A stretch of DNA of 64,000 nt from Enterobacter cloacae (GTDB lineage Bacteria; Pseudomonadota; Gammaproteobacteria; Enterobacterales; Enterobacteriaceae), in the NCBI GenBank assembly GCA_014169315.1, contig AP022133.1, forward strand, positions 558,001 through 622,000, given 5' to 3'. Below the pieces are notes generated by a model that had not been told where the DNA came from, searched no databases, and saw only the letters and a program-made list of their open reading frames with translations. Below, one piece after another: positions 1-7,526 of this stretch (position 1 is the first letter of the stretch; each line of letters starts with the position of its first letter). The position numbers and the translations under genes were made by a program.

Positions 1-1
1 G

Positions 2-424
2 ATTATACTGGCATCTGATGAGATGGAAGCGCGGTTGATTGGCCATCTTTCGCCTTCACGCCTTCATGGCATTATTAGTAAGGCGGTGTCGCTTAGCCAC
101 CTGCAGGCGGAGTTGCTTGCGTTGCTAAGTGAAACACATCGAATCAATGACAATGTACTGAACCACTGGTATGTGAGCCAGAGCAGGATGTTAAGCCCAA
201 CGGAGCGCGCGATTTTGCGGTATATGTCCTTCGGGTATTCCATCCCTGAAATCGCGACACAGCTTGAACGTAATATTAAAACCATCCGGGCGCATAAGTT
301 TAACGCGATGGTGAAGCTGGGGGTTAATTCAGATGTAGGGCTACTGGACGCGGCGGACATTTTGACTCATCTTCCGGCCAGAGATACTCGAGGCTCTGTG
401 TTAAGCACGCCAGTATTCTCATAA
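2..424 (+). CDS. bglJ: LuxR-family regulator BglJ, 5' end missing
   Basis: The reading frame is open from the first complete codon of the window, so this is the C-terminal part (140 residues) of a longer protein; an internal ATG at 23 is not a trustworthy start. The last 65 residues form a LuxR/FixJ-type helix-turn-helix (LSPTERAILRYMSFGYS, then IPEIATQLERNIKTIRAHK). BglJ of E. coli is a roughly 225-residue partner of RcsB that relieves H-NS silencing of bgl and other loci. The identification rests on the C-terminal sequence and on the position just before the yjjZ/leuQPV/rsmC block. YjjQ, the paralogue normally beside it, is the main alternative. Confidence 0.7.
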   Translation: MILASDEMEARLIGHLSPSRLHGIISKAVSLSHLQAELLALLSETHRINDNVLNHWYVSQSRMLSPTERAILRYMSFGYSIPEIATQLERNIKTIRAHKFNAMVKLGVNSDVGLLDAADILTHLPARDTRGSVLSTPVFS

Positions 425-435
425 CCTGGTGTGGA

Positions 436-458
436 TGCGCCAGATACGCTCTGGCGCA
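436..458. terminator. Hairpin between convergent genes
   Basis: A perfect 9-bp inverted repeat (TGCGCCAGA / TCTGGCGCA, 5-nt loop) lies between the convergent bglJ and deacylase genes. There is no clear T-run on either side, so termination is only suggested by position. Confidence 0.4.
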
Positions 459-462
459 ACGA

Positions 463-921
463 TCAAATGCAGACATCGACCCACCTGGCGGATGTCAGCT
501 CAGCCATCCGCTCAGGTGAAATGCGCACAGCACTGTGGATTGCACCGGCAGCGGGGAGCACTTCAGCGTATTGTTTTAAGGAAATATCACAGTACACCGA
601 CAGCTGGTTTTCCAGCCCGAACGGGCATACGCCGCCAACAGGATGGCCGGTGATGGTGACCACCTCATCACTACTGAGCATGCGTGCTTTCGCACCAAAG
701 GTGTCTTTCAGTTTTTTGTTATCCAGACGTGCATCACCTTTCGCGACCACCAGAATCACCTCATTTTTGACCTTTAATGACAGCGTCTTGGCAATTTGCC
801 CCGGCTCAACGCGATGGGCAGCCGCGGCCAGTGCAACGGTGGCGGTACTCTGGCTAAGTTCTATGACCTCTATATCCGGAGCGTTGTCGGCAAAAAACTG
901 CTGTACAGACTGCAAACTCAT
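463..921 (-). CDS. YbaK/EbsC-family aminoacyl-tRNA deacylase
   Basis: A 152-residue single-domain protein of the YbaK/YeaK/ProX (INS-like) editing family. These free-standing cytoplasmic enzymes hydrolyse mischarged tRNAs such as Cys-tRNAPro, Ala-tRNAPro or Ser-tRNAThr. Family hallmarks visible are the conserved lysine of GQIAKTLSLK (about residue 45), the KGDARLD segment near residue 60 and the glycine/proline loop GHPVGGVCPFG near residue 95. The start is preceded by a purine-rich stretch (reverse complement of cctcct) that is a good ribosome site. It is neither ybaK nor yeaK of E. coli by position, and the tRNA specificity cannot be read from the sequence. It sits in the variable block that replaces fhuF. 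Confidence 0.8.
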   Translation of the reverse strand: MSLQSVQQFFADNAPDIEVIELSQSTATVALAAAAHRVEPGQIAKTLSLKVKNEVILVVAKGDARLDNKKLKDTFGAKARMLSSDEVVTITGHPVGGVCPFGLENQLSVYCDISLKQYAEVLPAAGAIHSAVRISPERMAELTSARWVDVCI

Positions 922-1039
922 TGTTTCCTCCTGACAAATATCCTGCGTAATCTGTCATAAGAAATTATGCTCTGTAAATATCTCTTAAGTAACAAATATC
1001 CCGTATGGCTGATTTCTGGATCGCCTTCACATTCACAGA

Positions 1040-1060
1040 AACCGGTTACAGTAACCGGTT
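1040..1060. promoter_or_regulatory. LacI/GalR-type operator candidate
   Basis: A 10-bp arm (AACCGGTTAC) is repeated in perfect inversion around a single central A. The site therefore holds two AACCGGTT octamers 13 bp apart. AACCGGTT is a typical core for LacI-family sugar repressors (AANCGNTT). It lies 190 bp before the PTS EIIC gene, which suggests sugar-dependent control; the repressor is not in this window. Confidence 0.55.
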
Positions 1061-1128
1061 GCGGAGCGTGCGTGAGAGATTAATACTGAGTACGTAACGT
1101 CCCCTGTATCCAATAATAAGAGCAAATT

Positions 1129-1236
1129 ATGAAACCATTCTGTCTGAGCAGTACCGCTGGTACACAAGCCAGCAAGGTTGTGAAGCTGATTTATGGATTA
1201 ACGTGTGGCGTGGATGCGCCTGTAACGAACGTCTGA
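1129..1236 (+). CDS. Small upstream ORF, possible leader or EIIB remnant
   Basis: A 35-codon frame with an ATG start and TGA stop ends 13 bases before the ATG of the EIIC gene. The ribosome site (aagagc) is weak. The N-terminal half (FCLSSTAGTQASKVVK) loosely resembles the start of lactose/cellobiose EIIB proteins, which have a short hydrophobic strand followed by a CSAGMSTS loop. It could be a degraded EIIB, a coupling leader peptide or chance. Confidence 0.25.
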   Translation: MKPFCLSSTAGTQASKVVKLIYGLTCGVDAPVTNV

Positions 1237-1249
1237 CAGGAGATCTGCT

Positions 1250-2596
1250 ATGTCTGCCAACCATGCTGCGTTTAACCTGATATTCCGTTTTGTTGAGAAT
1301 TACGTTAGCCCGATAGCCGGGCGGATCTCCTCCCAGCGTCATGTTATGGCTATCCGGGATGGGTTCATCTCCGCAATGCCGTTCATGATTGTAGGATCAT
1401 TCTTGTTAGTGTTTGCTTACCCACCGTTTTCGCCAGATACCACCTGGGGCTTCGCGCGCGCCTGGCTGGATATGGCGAAGCAATTCGAAGGCCAGATCCT
1501 GACGCCGTTTGATATGACGATGGGGGTGATGTCTATCTATATCTGTGCGGCCATCGCCTATAACCTGGGCAAACACTATGTTAAGTCGTATCAGTTAGAT
1601 CCGTTCATGTGCGCAATGCTGTCGCTCATGGCATTTCTGCTGGTCGCAGCGCCAAAAACCAAAGGCACTCTGCCTGTAGACAGCCTGGGGGGGACGGGGA
1701 TCTTTACCGCCATTCTGGTGGCAATCTACTGCGTAGAGATGATGCGGTTCCTGAAAGCGCACAACATTGGTATTCGTCTGCCTGACCAGGTACCACCGAT
1801 GATCAAAAACTCCTTTGATCTGCTGATCCCGGTACTGGTGGTGGTGCTGACGCTCTATCCGCTGAGTCTGCTGATTCAGTCTGAGTTTGGCATGTTGATC
1901 CCACAGGCCATTATGTCTGTCTTTAAACCGCTGGTTTCTGCGGCAGACTCCCTGCCTGCGATCCTGCTGGCGGTGTTGATTGGCCATCTGCTGTGGTTTG
2001 CAGGGATCCACGGTGCAGCTATTGTCTCCGGAATGCTGCAGATGTTCTGGCTGACCAACCTGGGGGCAAACCAGACCGCGCTGGCGGCCAGCCAGCCTCT
2101 GCCACATATCTTTATGGAAGCGTTCTGGACGTTCTTTATTGTGATTGGGGGTTCGGGAGCTACGATGGGGCTGGTGTTCTGCTATCTGCGCAGCCGCTCT
2201 GCACATTTGCGCTCAATTGGTCGTCTGAGCGTGGTGCCAAGCATCTTTAACATCAATGAGCCTGTCATTTTCGGCACCCCGATTGTGATGAACCCGGTGT
2301 TCTTTATTCCTTTCCTGCTGGCCCCTATGGTCAATGCCGTGCTGGCCTGGTCAGCGATGAAGTTTGATCTGATTAGCCGCGTGATCTCTGTCGTGCCGTG
2401 GACGGCTCCTGCCCCAGTGGGTGCCGCATGGGCACTGGGCTGGGATTTCCGCGCAGCCATCCTGGTGGTGGTGCTGGCCTGCGTATCGGCAATAATCTAC
2501 TTCCCGTTCTTTAAAGTGTACGAGAAGCAGTTGCTGGAACAGGAAGCTGAAGAAGCGCAGCGTAATGCTGAAGAGGAAAACCAGCAGGTTGCATAG
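1250..2596 (+). CDS. PTS sugar transporter EIIC, lactose/cellobiose (CelB) family
   Basis: A 448-residue polytopic membrane protein of the lactose/cellobiose/chitobiose EIIC family, the sugar-translocating subunit of a phosphoenolpyruvate-dependent transporter. About ten hydrophobic segments are visible. The conserved NEPVIFG loop lies near residues 335-341, and the tail is charged and cytoplasmic (EQEAEEAQRNAEEE). A good ribosome site (caggag) precedes the ATG. It is an orphan: no EIIA, EIIB, phospho-glycosidase or regulator gene is adjacent, so phosphotransfer must use subunits encoded elsewhere. Likely substrates are beta-glucosides such as cellobiose or chitobiose, but the sugar cannot be assigned. 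The upstream LacI-type repeat suggests regulation by a sugar repressor. Confidence 0.88.
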   Translation: MSANHAAFNLIFRFVENYVSPIAGRISSQRHVMAIRDGFISAMPFMIVGSFLLVFAYPPFSPDTTWGFARAWLDMAKQFEGQILTPFDMTMGVMSIYICAAIAYNLGKHYVKSYQLDPFMCAMLSLMAFLLVAAPKTKGTLPVDSLGGTGIFTAILVAIYCVEMMRFLKAHNIGIRLPDQVPPMIKNSFDLLIPVLVVVLTLYPLSLLIQSEFGMLIPQAIMSVFKPLVSAADSLPAILLAVLIGHLLWFAGIHGAAIVSGMLQMFWLTNLGANQTALAASQPLPHIFMEAFWTFFIVIGGSGATMGLVFCYLRSRSAHLRSIGRLSVVPSIFNINEPVIFGTPIVMNPVFFIPFLLAPMVNAVLAWSAMKFDLISRVISVVPWTAPAPVGAAWALGWDFRAAILVVVLACVSAIIYFPFFKVYEKQLLEQEAEEAQRNAEEENQQVA

Positions 2597-2600
2597 GTCA

Positions 2601-2635
2601 AAGCAAAACGGCAACCGGAGGTTGCCGTTTTGCTT
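2601..2635. terminator. Bidirectional terminator after PTS EIIC
   Basis: A perfect 15-bp inverted repeat (AAGCAAAACGGCAAC, 5-nt loop) with A-rich and T-rich flanks lies between the convergent EIIC and diguanylate cyclase genes. It should serve both strands. Confidence 0.85.
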
Positions 2636-2695
2636 GTTTACCCTTCTCACCGGAGAAGCCGTTATTATTCATGCCGACCTTTCCGGTCCCCGTCC

Positions 2696-3760
2696 TTATG
2701 TTGTCTGCATCTCTTCGCTGAACAGGATGTTATTACGTCCCATATGCTTCGCTTCGTAGAGGGCTTTATCCGCTTTTTCCAGCGCGCTTTCAACGTCGTC
2801 ACCCTCAAAAATGGCAATGCCAATACTGATGGTGACGTTGGTGGCGACACTTTCGTTGAACATATGCGGGATTTTTAAATCGTAAACTTTCTGGCGGATC
2901 CGCTCTGCCGTCAGACGGGCATGTTCAAGCGAGATGTTGGTCAGCAGTACCATAAACTCCTCACCACCAAAACGCGCGACAATATCACGTGAACGCACGG
3001 CATTACGGATTGCCGCAGAGACCCGGATCAGCGCCTGGTCGCCCATCATATGGCCATAGTGGTCGTTGTAGGCCTTGAAGTGGTCGATATCCAGCAGCAG
3101 GACAAAGTGCTCGCCGTTTTCTACCGTCGGCAGGTTCTCCAGCCGGCTTTGCAGGCCACGACGGTTATACAGGCCGGTAAGCGGATCCATCATACTGAGA
3201 TCGGTAAGCGTTTCTCGTTCTTCCAGTAACCGGGAGAGCAGCTCCTGAGCGAAATGGTCGTTACGTCTTTGCAGAATATTGTGAATACCAATCGCCACCA
3301 CAGGCAGTGCGAAGGAGTAGGTCATTCTCAGCCAGTTTTCATGATTGCTTAACCACAGGCAGGCAATAAAGGCGGGTAAGGAATGCAGAATAAATGCTTT
3401 GATATTGCTGGCAAATGACAGTGAACCGATAAAAAGTACTGTTAATAACGCCATGATCAAATATGTCAGCTGATCGTGCGTAATTAACAAAAATTTCGAG
3501 ACAATTTGCCAGGCCCATAAAGAACCGAAGATCGAGGAAACGACAGAAATATTGACTTTCCGGGTTCTGTTTTTCCAGTGCCAGAGGAGTAATCCACTAC
3601 TGATTGCAAAAATAGCGAACAGGGGCATCGGAAACTGAGGGACAGAATAGAGCGGGTTTGTTACCGAGAACACGGCTGAGGTAGCGTTCAGGAATAAAAA
3701 TAAACGTAAAGATAATTGATATTTGCTATTGACCAAAGACCGCCAGGATTGTGATGTCAT
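2696..3760 (-). CDS. Membrane diguanylate cyclase (GGDEF domain)
   Basis: A 354-residue protein. The first ~170 residues hold about five or six hydrophobic segments, a membrane sensor of no family I can name. A GGDEF domain follows (about 190-350) and makes cyclic di-GMP from two GTP. The active-site signature is GGEEF near residues 263-267, a functional variant. An RSRD inhibitory site lies exactly five residues upstream, so product inhibition is expected. DPLTGLYNRRG and DIDHFKAYND are present as usual. A ribosome site is not obvious before the ATG. E. coli has no diguanylate cyclase at this position, so it belongs to the accessory block; the input signal and target are unknown. Confidence 0.88.
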   Translation of the reverse strand: MTSQSWRSLVNSKYQLSLRLFLFLNATSAVFSVTNPLYSVPQFPMPLFAIFAISSGLLLWHWKNRTRKVNISVVSSIFGSLWAWQIVSKFLLITHDQLTYLIMALLTVLFIGSLSFASNIKAFILHSLPAFIACLWLSNHENWLRMTYSFALPVVAIGIHNILQRRNDHFAQELLSRLLEERETLTDLSMMDPLTGLYNRRGLQSRLENLPTVENGEHFVLLLDIDHFKAYNDHYGHMMGDQALIRVSAAIRNAVRSRDIVARFGGEEFMVLLTNISLEHARLTAERIRQKVYDLKIPHMFNESVATNVTISIGIAIFEGDDVESALEKADKALYEAKHMGRNNILFSEEMQTT

Positions 3761-3961
3761 AGTAGTACGTTTTTATTAAAATTTAATTAAAACAGATGAA
3801 TAGGTGTTGTTTTTGAATAGTGAATGCAAAGTAAATCGAAAAATAATTATCAGAAAATCTTTATAGGTAGTTAACAGGTGAGCAATTTATCACCTTAGGC
3901 ATTTCCTGTCATTACAGGAAAGGTAAAGGGCGATTGATTTTAATTATGCATGCTGACATAT

Positions 3962-3997
3962 GATAATTATTACCATATGATATTGGTTATCATTATC
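3962..3997. promoter_or_regulatory. Fur box upstream of yjjZ
   Basis: GATATTGGTTATCATTATC at 3979-3997 matches 16 of 19 positions of the Fur consensus. A weaker overlapping copy (12 of 19) lies at 3962-3980. The site ends 18 bp before the yjjZ start, where bound Fur-iron would block transcription. Confidence 0.7.
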
Positions 3998-4015
3998 GGT
4001 ATGAAAGGGCAAAGC

Positions 4016-4246
4016 ATGTTGAACAGGGCGCTGGGAAGTGGTTGGGGTGTACTGCTACCGGGGGTGATTCTGGGCGGTCTGATGTTTGCCGATCTCTCCA
4101 TTGAGACCTGGAAAGCCATCATTGTTTCGGGGTTGTTGGTGACGTCGGCAATGATCTGGCATAAGCAGTTACGGCACTTTGTGTTGCTGCCATCATGCGT
4201 TGCGCTGGTCAGTGGAATTCTGGTGATACTGATGAGTTTGAAATAA
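4016..4246 (+). CDS. yjjZ: DUF1435 inner-membrane protein YjjZ
   Basis: A small membrane protein of unknown function (DUF1435). With the ATG at 4016 it has 76 residues, near the size I recall for E. coli YjjZ, and AAAGGG lies at a sensible distance upstream. The frame continues upstream to 3950, but that extension would read through the Fur box. Three hydrophobic segments fill most of the protein (WGVLLPGVILGGLMFA, AIIVSGLLVTSAMIW and VALVSGILVILMSL). The Fur box suggests expression under iron starvation. In E. coli it neighbours the iron reductase gene fhuF, which is missing here. No catalytic motif is visible. Confidence 0.8.
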   Translation: MLNRALGSGWGVLLPGVILGGLMFADLSIETWKAIIVSGLLVTSAMIWHKQLRHFVLLPSCVALVSGILVILMSLK

Positions 4247-4288
4247 CAGGGAAAAAGAAGAGGTACAACAGAAGGGATGTAAGATAAT

Positions 4289-4374
4289 TGGTGCGAGGGG
4301 GGGGACTCGAACCCCCACATCCTAAGGACACTAACACCTGAAGCTAGCGCGTCTACCAATTCCGCCACCTTCGC
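4289..4374 (-). tRNA. tRNA-Leu (CAG), third copy in transcript order
   Basis: Class II tRNA with anticodon CAG, a long variable arm and an encoded CCA end (TGG at 4289-4291 on the + strand). It is the last of three tandem copies transcribed leftward (leuQPV locus). It is 86 nt including CCA, one base shorter in the variable arm than the copy at 4521-4607. Confidence 0.96.
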
Positions 4375-4406
4375 ACAGTCATCTTACTTTTTTGATATCG
4401 CCTCGT

Positions 4407-4492
4407 TGGTGCGAGGGGGGGGACTCGAACCCCCACATCCTAAGGACACTAACACCTGAAGCTAGCGCGTCTACCAATTCCGCCACCTTCGC
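4407..4492 (-). tRNA. tRNA-Leu (CAG), second copy
   Basis: Identical over the mature region to the copy at 4289-4374, including the one-base-shorter variable arm and the encoded CCA. Short AT-rich spacers of about 30 bp separate the copies, as in a processed polycistronic tRNA transcript. Confidence 0.96.
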
Positions 4493-4520
4493 CCAGTGCG
4501 AGCAATATCAACGTGATTTA

Positions 4521-4607
4521 TGGTGCGAGGGGGGGGACTCGAACCCCCACATCCGTAAGGACACTAACACCTGAAGCTAGCGCGTCTACCAATTCCGCCA
4601 CCTTCGC
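4521..4607 (-). tRNA. tRNA-Leu (CAG), promoter-proximal copy
   Basis: 87 nt including the encoded CCA, the usual length for this isoacceptor. It has one extra base in the variable arm (ccgtaagg on the + strand, versus cctaagg in the other two copies). It is the first copy after the promoter at 4649-4676. Confidence 0.96.
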
Positions 4608-4648
4608 ATACCATCGATACTGTAAAAGTATCGTAACCACGGAGGCGC

Positions 4649-4676
4649 ATTCTAGATGTTTTCAGCTTTACGTCAA
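4649..4676 (-). promoter_or_regulatory. Promoter of the leucine tRNA operon
   Basis: Read on the minus strand, a -35 TTGACG and a -10 TAGAAT are separated by 16 bp and followed by a GC-rich discriminator (GCGCCTCC). That layout is typical of stringently controlled stable-RNA promoters. Confidence 0.8.
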
Positions 4677-4732
4677 CTGAAAAGTGCGCACCTTTTATTG
4701 ATTGCTGCAAAAATGGTCGGAACAGAGACGCC

Positions 4733-4769
4733 TGTTTGCCGGATGGCGCTGGCGCTTATCCGGCAAACA
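4733..4769. repeat. REP-like palindrome
   Basis: Perfect 12-bp arms TGTTTGCCGGAT / ATCCGGCAAACA flank a GGCGCT-rich centre, the form of an enterobacterial REP (PU) element. It lies just downstream of the leftward rsmC gene and may stabilise or end that transcript. Confidence 0.8.
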
Positions 4770-4780
4770 AACATGACGAA

Positions 4781-5809
4781 TTATTTTTTCGCCTGACGTG
4801 TCATCACGGTGCGGTAAACCTTAAAGCGGCCGGTCTGGGCGATCACTTCGTGGAAGCCAAAGGTTTCATCCAGCACTTTCGGGTACGCCAGGAAGGCGTT
4901 CGCGACGATACGCAACTCGCCGCCGCTGTTGAGGTGACGGACTGCACCACGGATCAGCGTTTGCGCCGCCTCAAGGCTGGTCTCCATCCCGTCGTGGAAC
5001 GGTGGGTTAGAGATAATCATGTCAAAGCGACCAGTCACATCAGAGAAGACGTTGCTGGCCATCACTTCGCCTTCAATGCCGTTGGCCGCAAGCGTTGCGC
5101 GGCTGGCTTCCACCGCTGGAGCACTGACATCACACAGCGTTAAACGCACTTTTGGCGAGTGGCTGGCAAGTACTGTCGCCAGTACGCCCGCACCACAACC
5201 CACGTCCAGCACTTTGCCTTTGGTGTGCGGCGTCAGGGTGGACAGCAGCAGCTTACTGCCAACATCCAGACCGTCGCGGCTGAAGACGCCCGGCAGGGTT
5301 TTGATGGTCAGACCGTCAAGCTGATATTCGCCCCAGAATTTATCTGCATCAAACGATGGCTGTTTTTCCAGGCGACCGTGGTACAGGCCGCAGCGACGGG
5401 CGCTGTCGACTTTGTTCAGCGGGGCATACTCTTCGAGCATCTGCTCTGCGCTACGCACGCCGCTGCGGTTCTCACCGACAACGAAGATGTCGCAACCGAC
5501 CGGCAGCAGGGAGAGCAGGTTCATCAGCTGGAACTGGGCTTCCGGTTTGTTCTTCGGCCAGTAATAAATCAGCGTATCGCAGTTGGCAACATCGCTCTGC
5601 TCTGCCACCAGGCTAAAGCGCGCGCGCTCGCCCATCTGGCGGCTCAACACCTGCCAGTGGTGGTAATATTGGGTGTGGGCACGGCTTTCAGCACAGTCGA
5701 AACGCGCAGGCAGGTCATCCTGCATATCTCCGGCAAACAGAATACGGCTTTGTTCGAAATCATCACTGTGGCGCAGCAAGACTTCACTTGCCGGGGTAAA
5801 TGCAGACAT
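4781..5809 (-). CDS. rsmC: 16S rRNA m2G1207 methyltransferase RsmC
   Basis: A 342-residue enzyme that methylates N2 of G1207 in 16S rRNA of the 30S subunit using S-adenosylmethionine. It has the two-lobed RsmC architecture: a degenerate N-terminal methyltransferase-like half (1-165) and a catalytic C-terminal Rossmann half. The SAM motif [10 protein letters not shown] is near residue 200 and the catalytic NPPFHDG is near 268. Length and start agree with E. coli. It diverges from holD over about 100 bp, and a REP element follows the stop. Confidence 0.95.
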   Translation of the reverse strand: MSAFTPASEVLLRHSDDFEQSRILFAGDMQDDLPARFDCAESRAHTQYYHHWQVLSRQMGERARFSLVAEQSDVANCDTLIYYWPKNKPEAQFQLMNLLSLLPVGCDIFVVGENRSGVRSAEQMLEEYAPLNKVDSARRCGLYHGRLEKQPSFDADKFWGEYQLDGLTIKTLPGVFSRDGLDVGSKLLLSTLTPHTKGKVLDVGCGAGVLATVLASHSPKVRLTLCDVSAPAVEASRATLAANGIEGEVMASNVFSDVTGRFDMIISNPPFHDGMETSLEAAQTLIRGAVRHLNSGGELRIVANAFLAYPKVLDETFGFHEVIAQTGRFKVYRTVMTRQAKK

Positions 5810-5911
5810 GAATTGTTCCTCAATAAACTCAGGCGGGGATTATAGTAGGTAGATGGCGCACTTTCGACACATTTGCTATATTTGCGCGCCTGAGAGACAG
5901 GAGTTTTCGCT

Positions 5912-6325
5912 ATGACATCCCGACGAGACTGGCAGTTGCAGCAACTGGGCATTACCCAGTGGGCCTTGCGTCGCCCGACGGCGTTGCAGGGTGAAATCGC
6001 GATCTCCATCCCTGCGCACGTGCGCCTGGTGATGGTGGCGGAAGAACTGCCTGCCCTGAATGAACCCCTTATCGGTGATGTCCTTCGTAGCCTGAAGCTG
6101 ACCTCCGATCAGGTTTTACAGCTGACGCCAGAGCGGGTCGCGATGCTCCCTCCTGACAGTCGCTGCAATAGCTGGCGAATGGGGGAGCCAGACGAGAGCA
6201 CCCTCCAGGGGAGCCAGATCAGCTCGCCCGCGCTGGAAGAACTGAAAGCCAACCCAAACGCGCGCCGCGCGCTATGGCAACAAATCTGCGAATATGAACA
6301 CGATTTCTTCCCTCACGACGCCTGA
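5912..6325 (+). CDS. holD: DNA polymerase III psi subunit HolD
   Basis: A 137-residue protein, the E. coli length. Psi pairs with chi (HolC) and links the clamp loader to single-strand-binding protein at the replication fork. The N-terminal segment that contacts the clamp-loader subunits is present (MTSRRDWQLQQLGITQWALR). A ribosome site (caggag) precedes the ATG. The 3' end overlaps rimI by 32 bp, which suggests coupled translation in a holD-rimI-yjjG operon. Confidence 0.95.
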   Translation: MTSRRDWQLQQLGITQWALRRPTALQGEIAISIPAHVRLVMVAEELPALNEPLIGDVLRSLKLTSDQVLQLTPERVAMLPPDSRCNSWRMGEPDESTLQGSQISSPALEELKANPNARRALWQQICEYEHDFFPHDA

Positions 6326-6737
6326 CCTGACAACAGCGTTCGCGATTGAAACACGCGCCCACGCATTTCCGTGGAGCGAAAAAACGTTCGCCAGCAACCA
6401 GGGTGAACGGTACCTGAACTACCGCCTGGATGTTGACGGCACAATGGCCGCGTTTGCGATTACTCAGGTCGTCCTTGATGAGGCAACGCTGTTTAATATC
6501 GCCGTTGATCCTGCATTTCAGCGTCGTGGGCTGGGCAGGGAACTGCTTGAGCATCTCATCCGCGAGCTGGAAATCCGTGACGTTTTCACCCTGTGGCTGG
6601 AAGTGCGTGCATCGAATGTCGCCGCCATCGCACTCTACGAAAGCTTAGGCTTTAACGAGGCGACAATCCGCCGTAACTACTACCCCACCGCAGAGGGACG
6701 TGAAGACGCCATTATTATGGCTTTGCCGCTTGGATAA
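6294..6737 (+). CDS. rimI: Ribosomal protein S18 alanine N-acetyltransferase RimI
   Basis: A 147-residue GNAT-family enzyme that acetylates the N-terminal alanine of ribosomal protein S18 with acetyl-CoA. The acetyl-CoA pyrophosphate loop appears as QRRGLGREL near residues 76-84. The strand-4 bulge (LFNIAVDP) and the C-terminal ALYESLGF helix are in place. The start lies inside holD and matches the E. coli protein (MNTISSL). Confidence 0.95.
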   Translation: MNTISSLTTPDLTTAFAIETRAHAFPWSEKTFASNQGERYLNYRLDVDGTMAAFAITQVVLDEATLFNIAVDPAFQRRGLGRELLEHLIRELEIRDVFTLWLEVRASNVAAIALYESLGFNEATIRRNYYPTAEGREDAIIMALPLG

Positions 6738-6756
6738 CTAAAATAAGGTTGTAACG

Positions 6757-7434
6757 ATGAAATGGGACTGGATTTTCTTTGATGCCGACGAAACGCTGTT
6801 CACGTTTGACGCATTCGGTGGCCTGCAGCGGATGTTTCTGGATTATAGCGTCACCTTCACCGCTGAAGATTTTCAGGACTATCAGGCGGTAAACAAACCG
6901 CTGTGGGTGGATTACCAGAACGGTGCCATCACCGCGTTACAGCTGCAGCACCAGCGCTTTGATGCATGGGCGGAGCGGTTAAACGTCAGCCCGGGTTTGC
7001 TGAACGACGCGTTCCTGAACGCGATGGCCGAGATTTGCGCACCGCTGCCAGGGGCGGTTTCCCTGCTGGATTCGCTGAAAGGCAAGGCGAAGCTTGGGAT
7101 CATCACCAATGGTTTTACCGCGCTGCAGCAGATCCGCCTTGAGCGCACCGGCCTGCGCGATCATTTCGACGCGCTGGTGATCTCGGAAGAGGTCGGCGTG
7201 CCAAAACCTGATCCGCGTATTTTTGATTATGCGCTTGAACAAGCGGGTAATCCTGACCGTGAGCGTGTACTGATGGTCGGCGATACTGCCGAATCAGACA
7301 TTCTTGGCGGCATGAACTCAGGTCTGTCGACCGTCTGGCTGAACGCGCATGGCCGCGCGCAGCCGGAAGGGATCGAGCCGACCTGGACCGTCACGTCATT
7401 GAACGAACTGGAGCAGCTCCTGTGTAAACAATGA
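6757..7434 (+). CDS. yjjG: HAD-family pyrimidine 5'-nucleotidase YjjG
   Basis: A 225-residue haloacid-dehalogenase phosphatase. YjjG dephosphorylates dUMP, dTMP, UMP and non-canonical pyrimidine nucleotides, a house-cleaning role. Motif I is FFDADET (nucleophile Asp9, acid Asp11), motif II is ITNG, the motif III lysine is in GVPKPDP, and motif IV is MVGDTAESD. It starts 19 bp after rimI, so it is the third gene of the holD operon. Confidence 0.95.
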   Translation: MKWDWIFFDADETLFTFDAFGGLQRMFLDYSVTFTAEDFQDYQAVNKPLWVDYQNGAITALQLQHQRFDAWAERLNVSPGLLNDAFLNAMAEICAPLPGAVSLLDSLKGKAKLGIITNGFTALQQIRLERTGLRDHFDALVISEEVGVPKPDPRIFDYALEQAGNPDRERVLMVGDTAESDILGGMNSGLSTVWLNAHGRAQPEGIEPTWTVTSLNELEQLLCKQ

Positions 7435-7526
7435 TTGCCTGCCCCCCATTGATGGGTAAAATAGCCGCATTTTTCGTATTCCATGATGCGCGGCCTGCTG
7501 TCGCGCTTACATAAGAAGATTTGATT

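Larger units (their letters stand above)
922..1249. other. Divergent regulatory region, deacylase / PTS EIIC
   Basis: This 328-bp gap separates two divergent genes. It holds an AT-rich promoter-like part (about 930-1010), a perfect LacI-type inverted repeat (1040-1060) and a small candidate reading frame (1129-1236) ending 13 bases before the EIIC start. I see no RNA gene here. Confidence 0.5.

Noticed and set aside
3950..4015. Longer YjjZ starting at 3950
   Set aside because: The extra 22 codons lie across the Fur box and promoter; ATG 4016 has the ribosome site and gives the family length.
4289..4607. tRNA-Leu cluster as a possible genomic-island attachment site
   Set aside because: No integrase gene and no duplicated tRNA 3' end outside the three full copies. 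The accessory block at 1-3.9 kb lacks island hallmarks.
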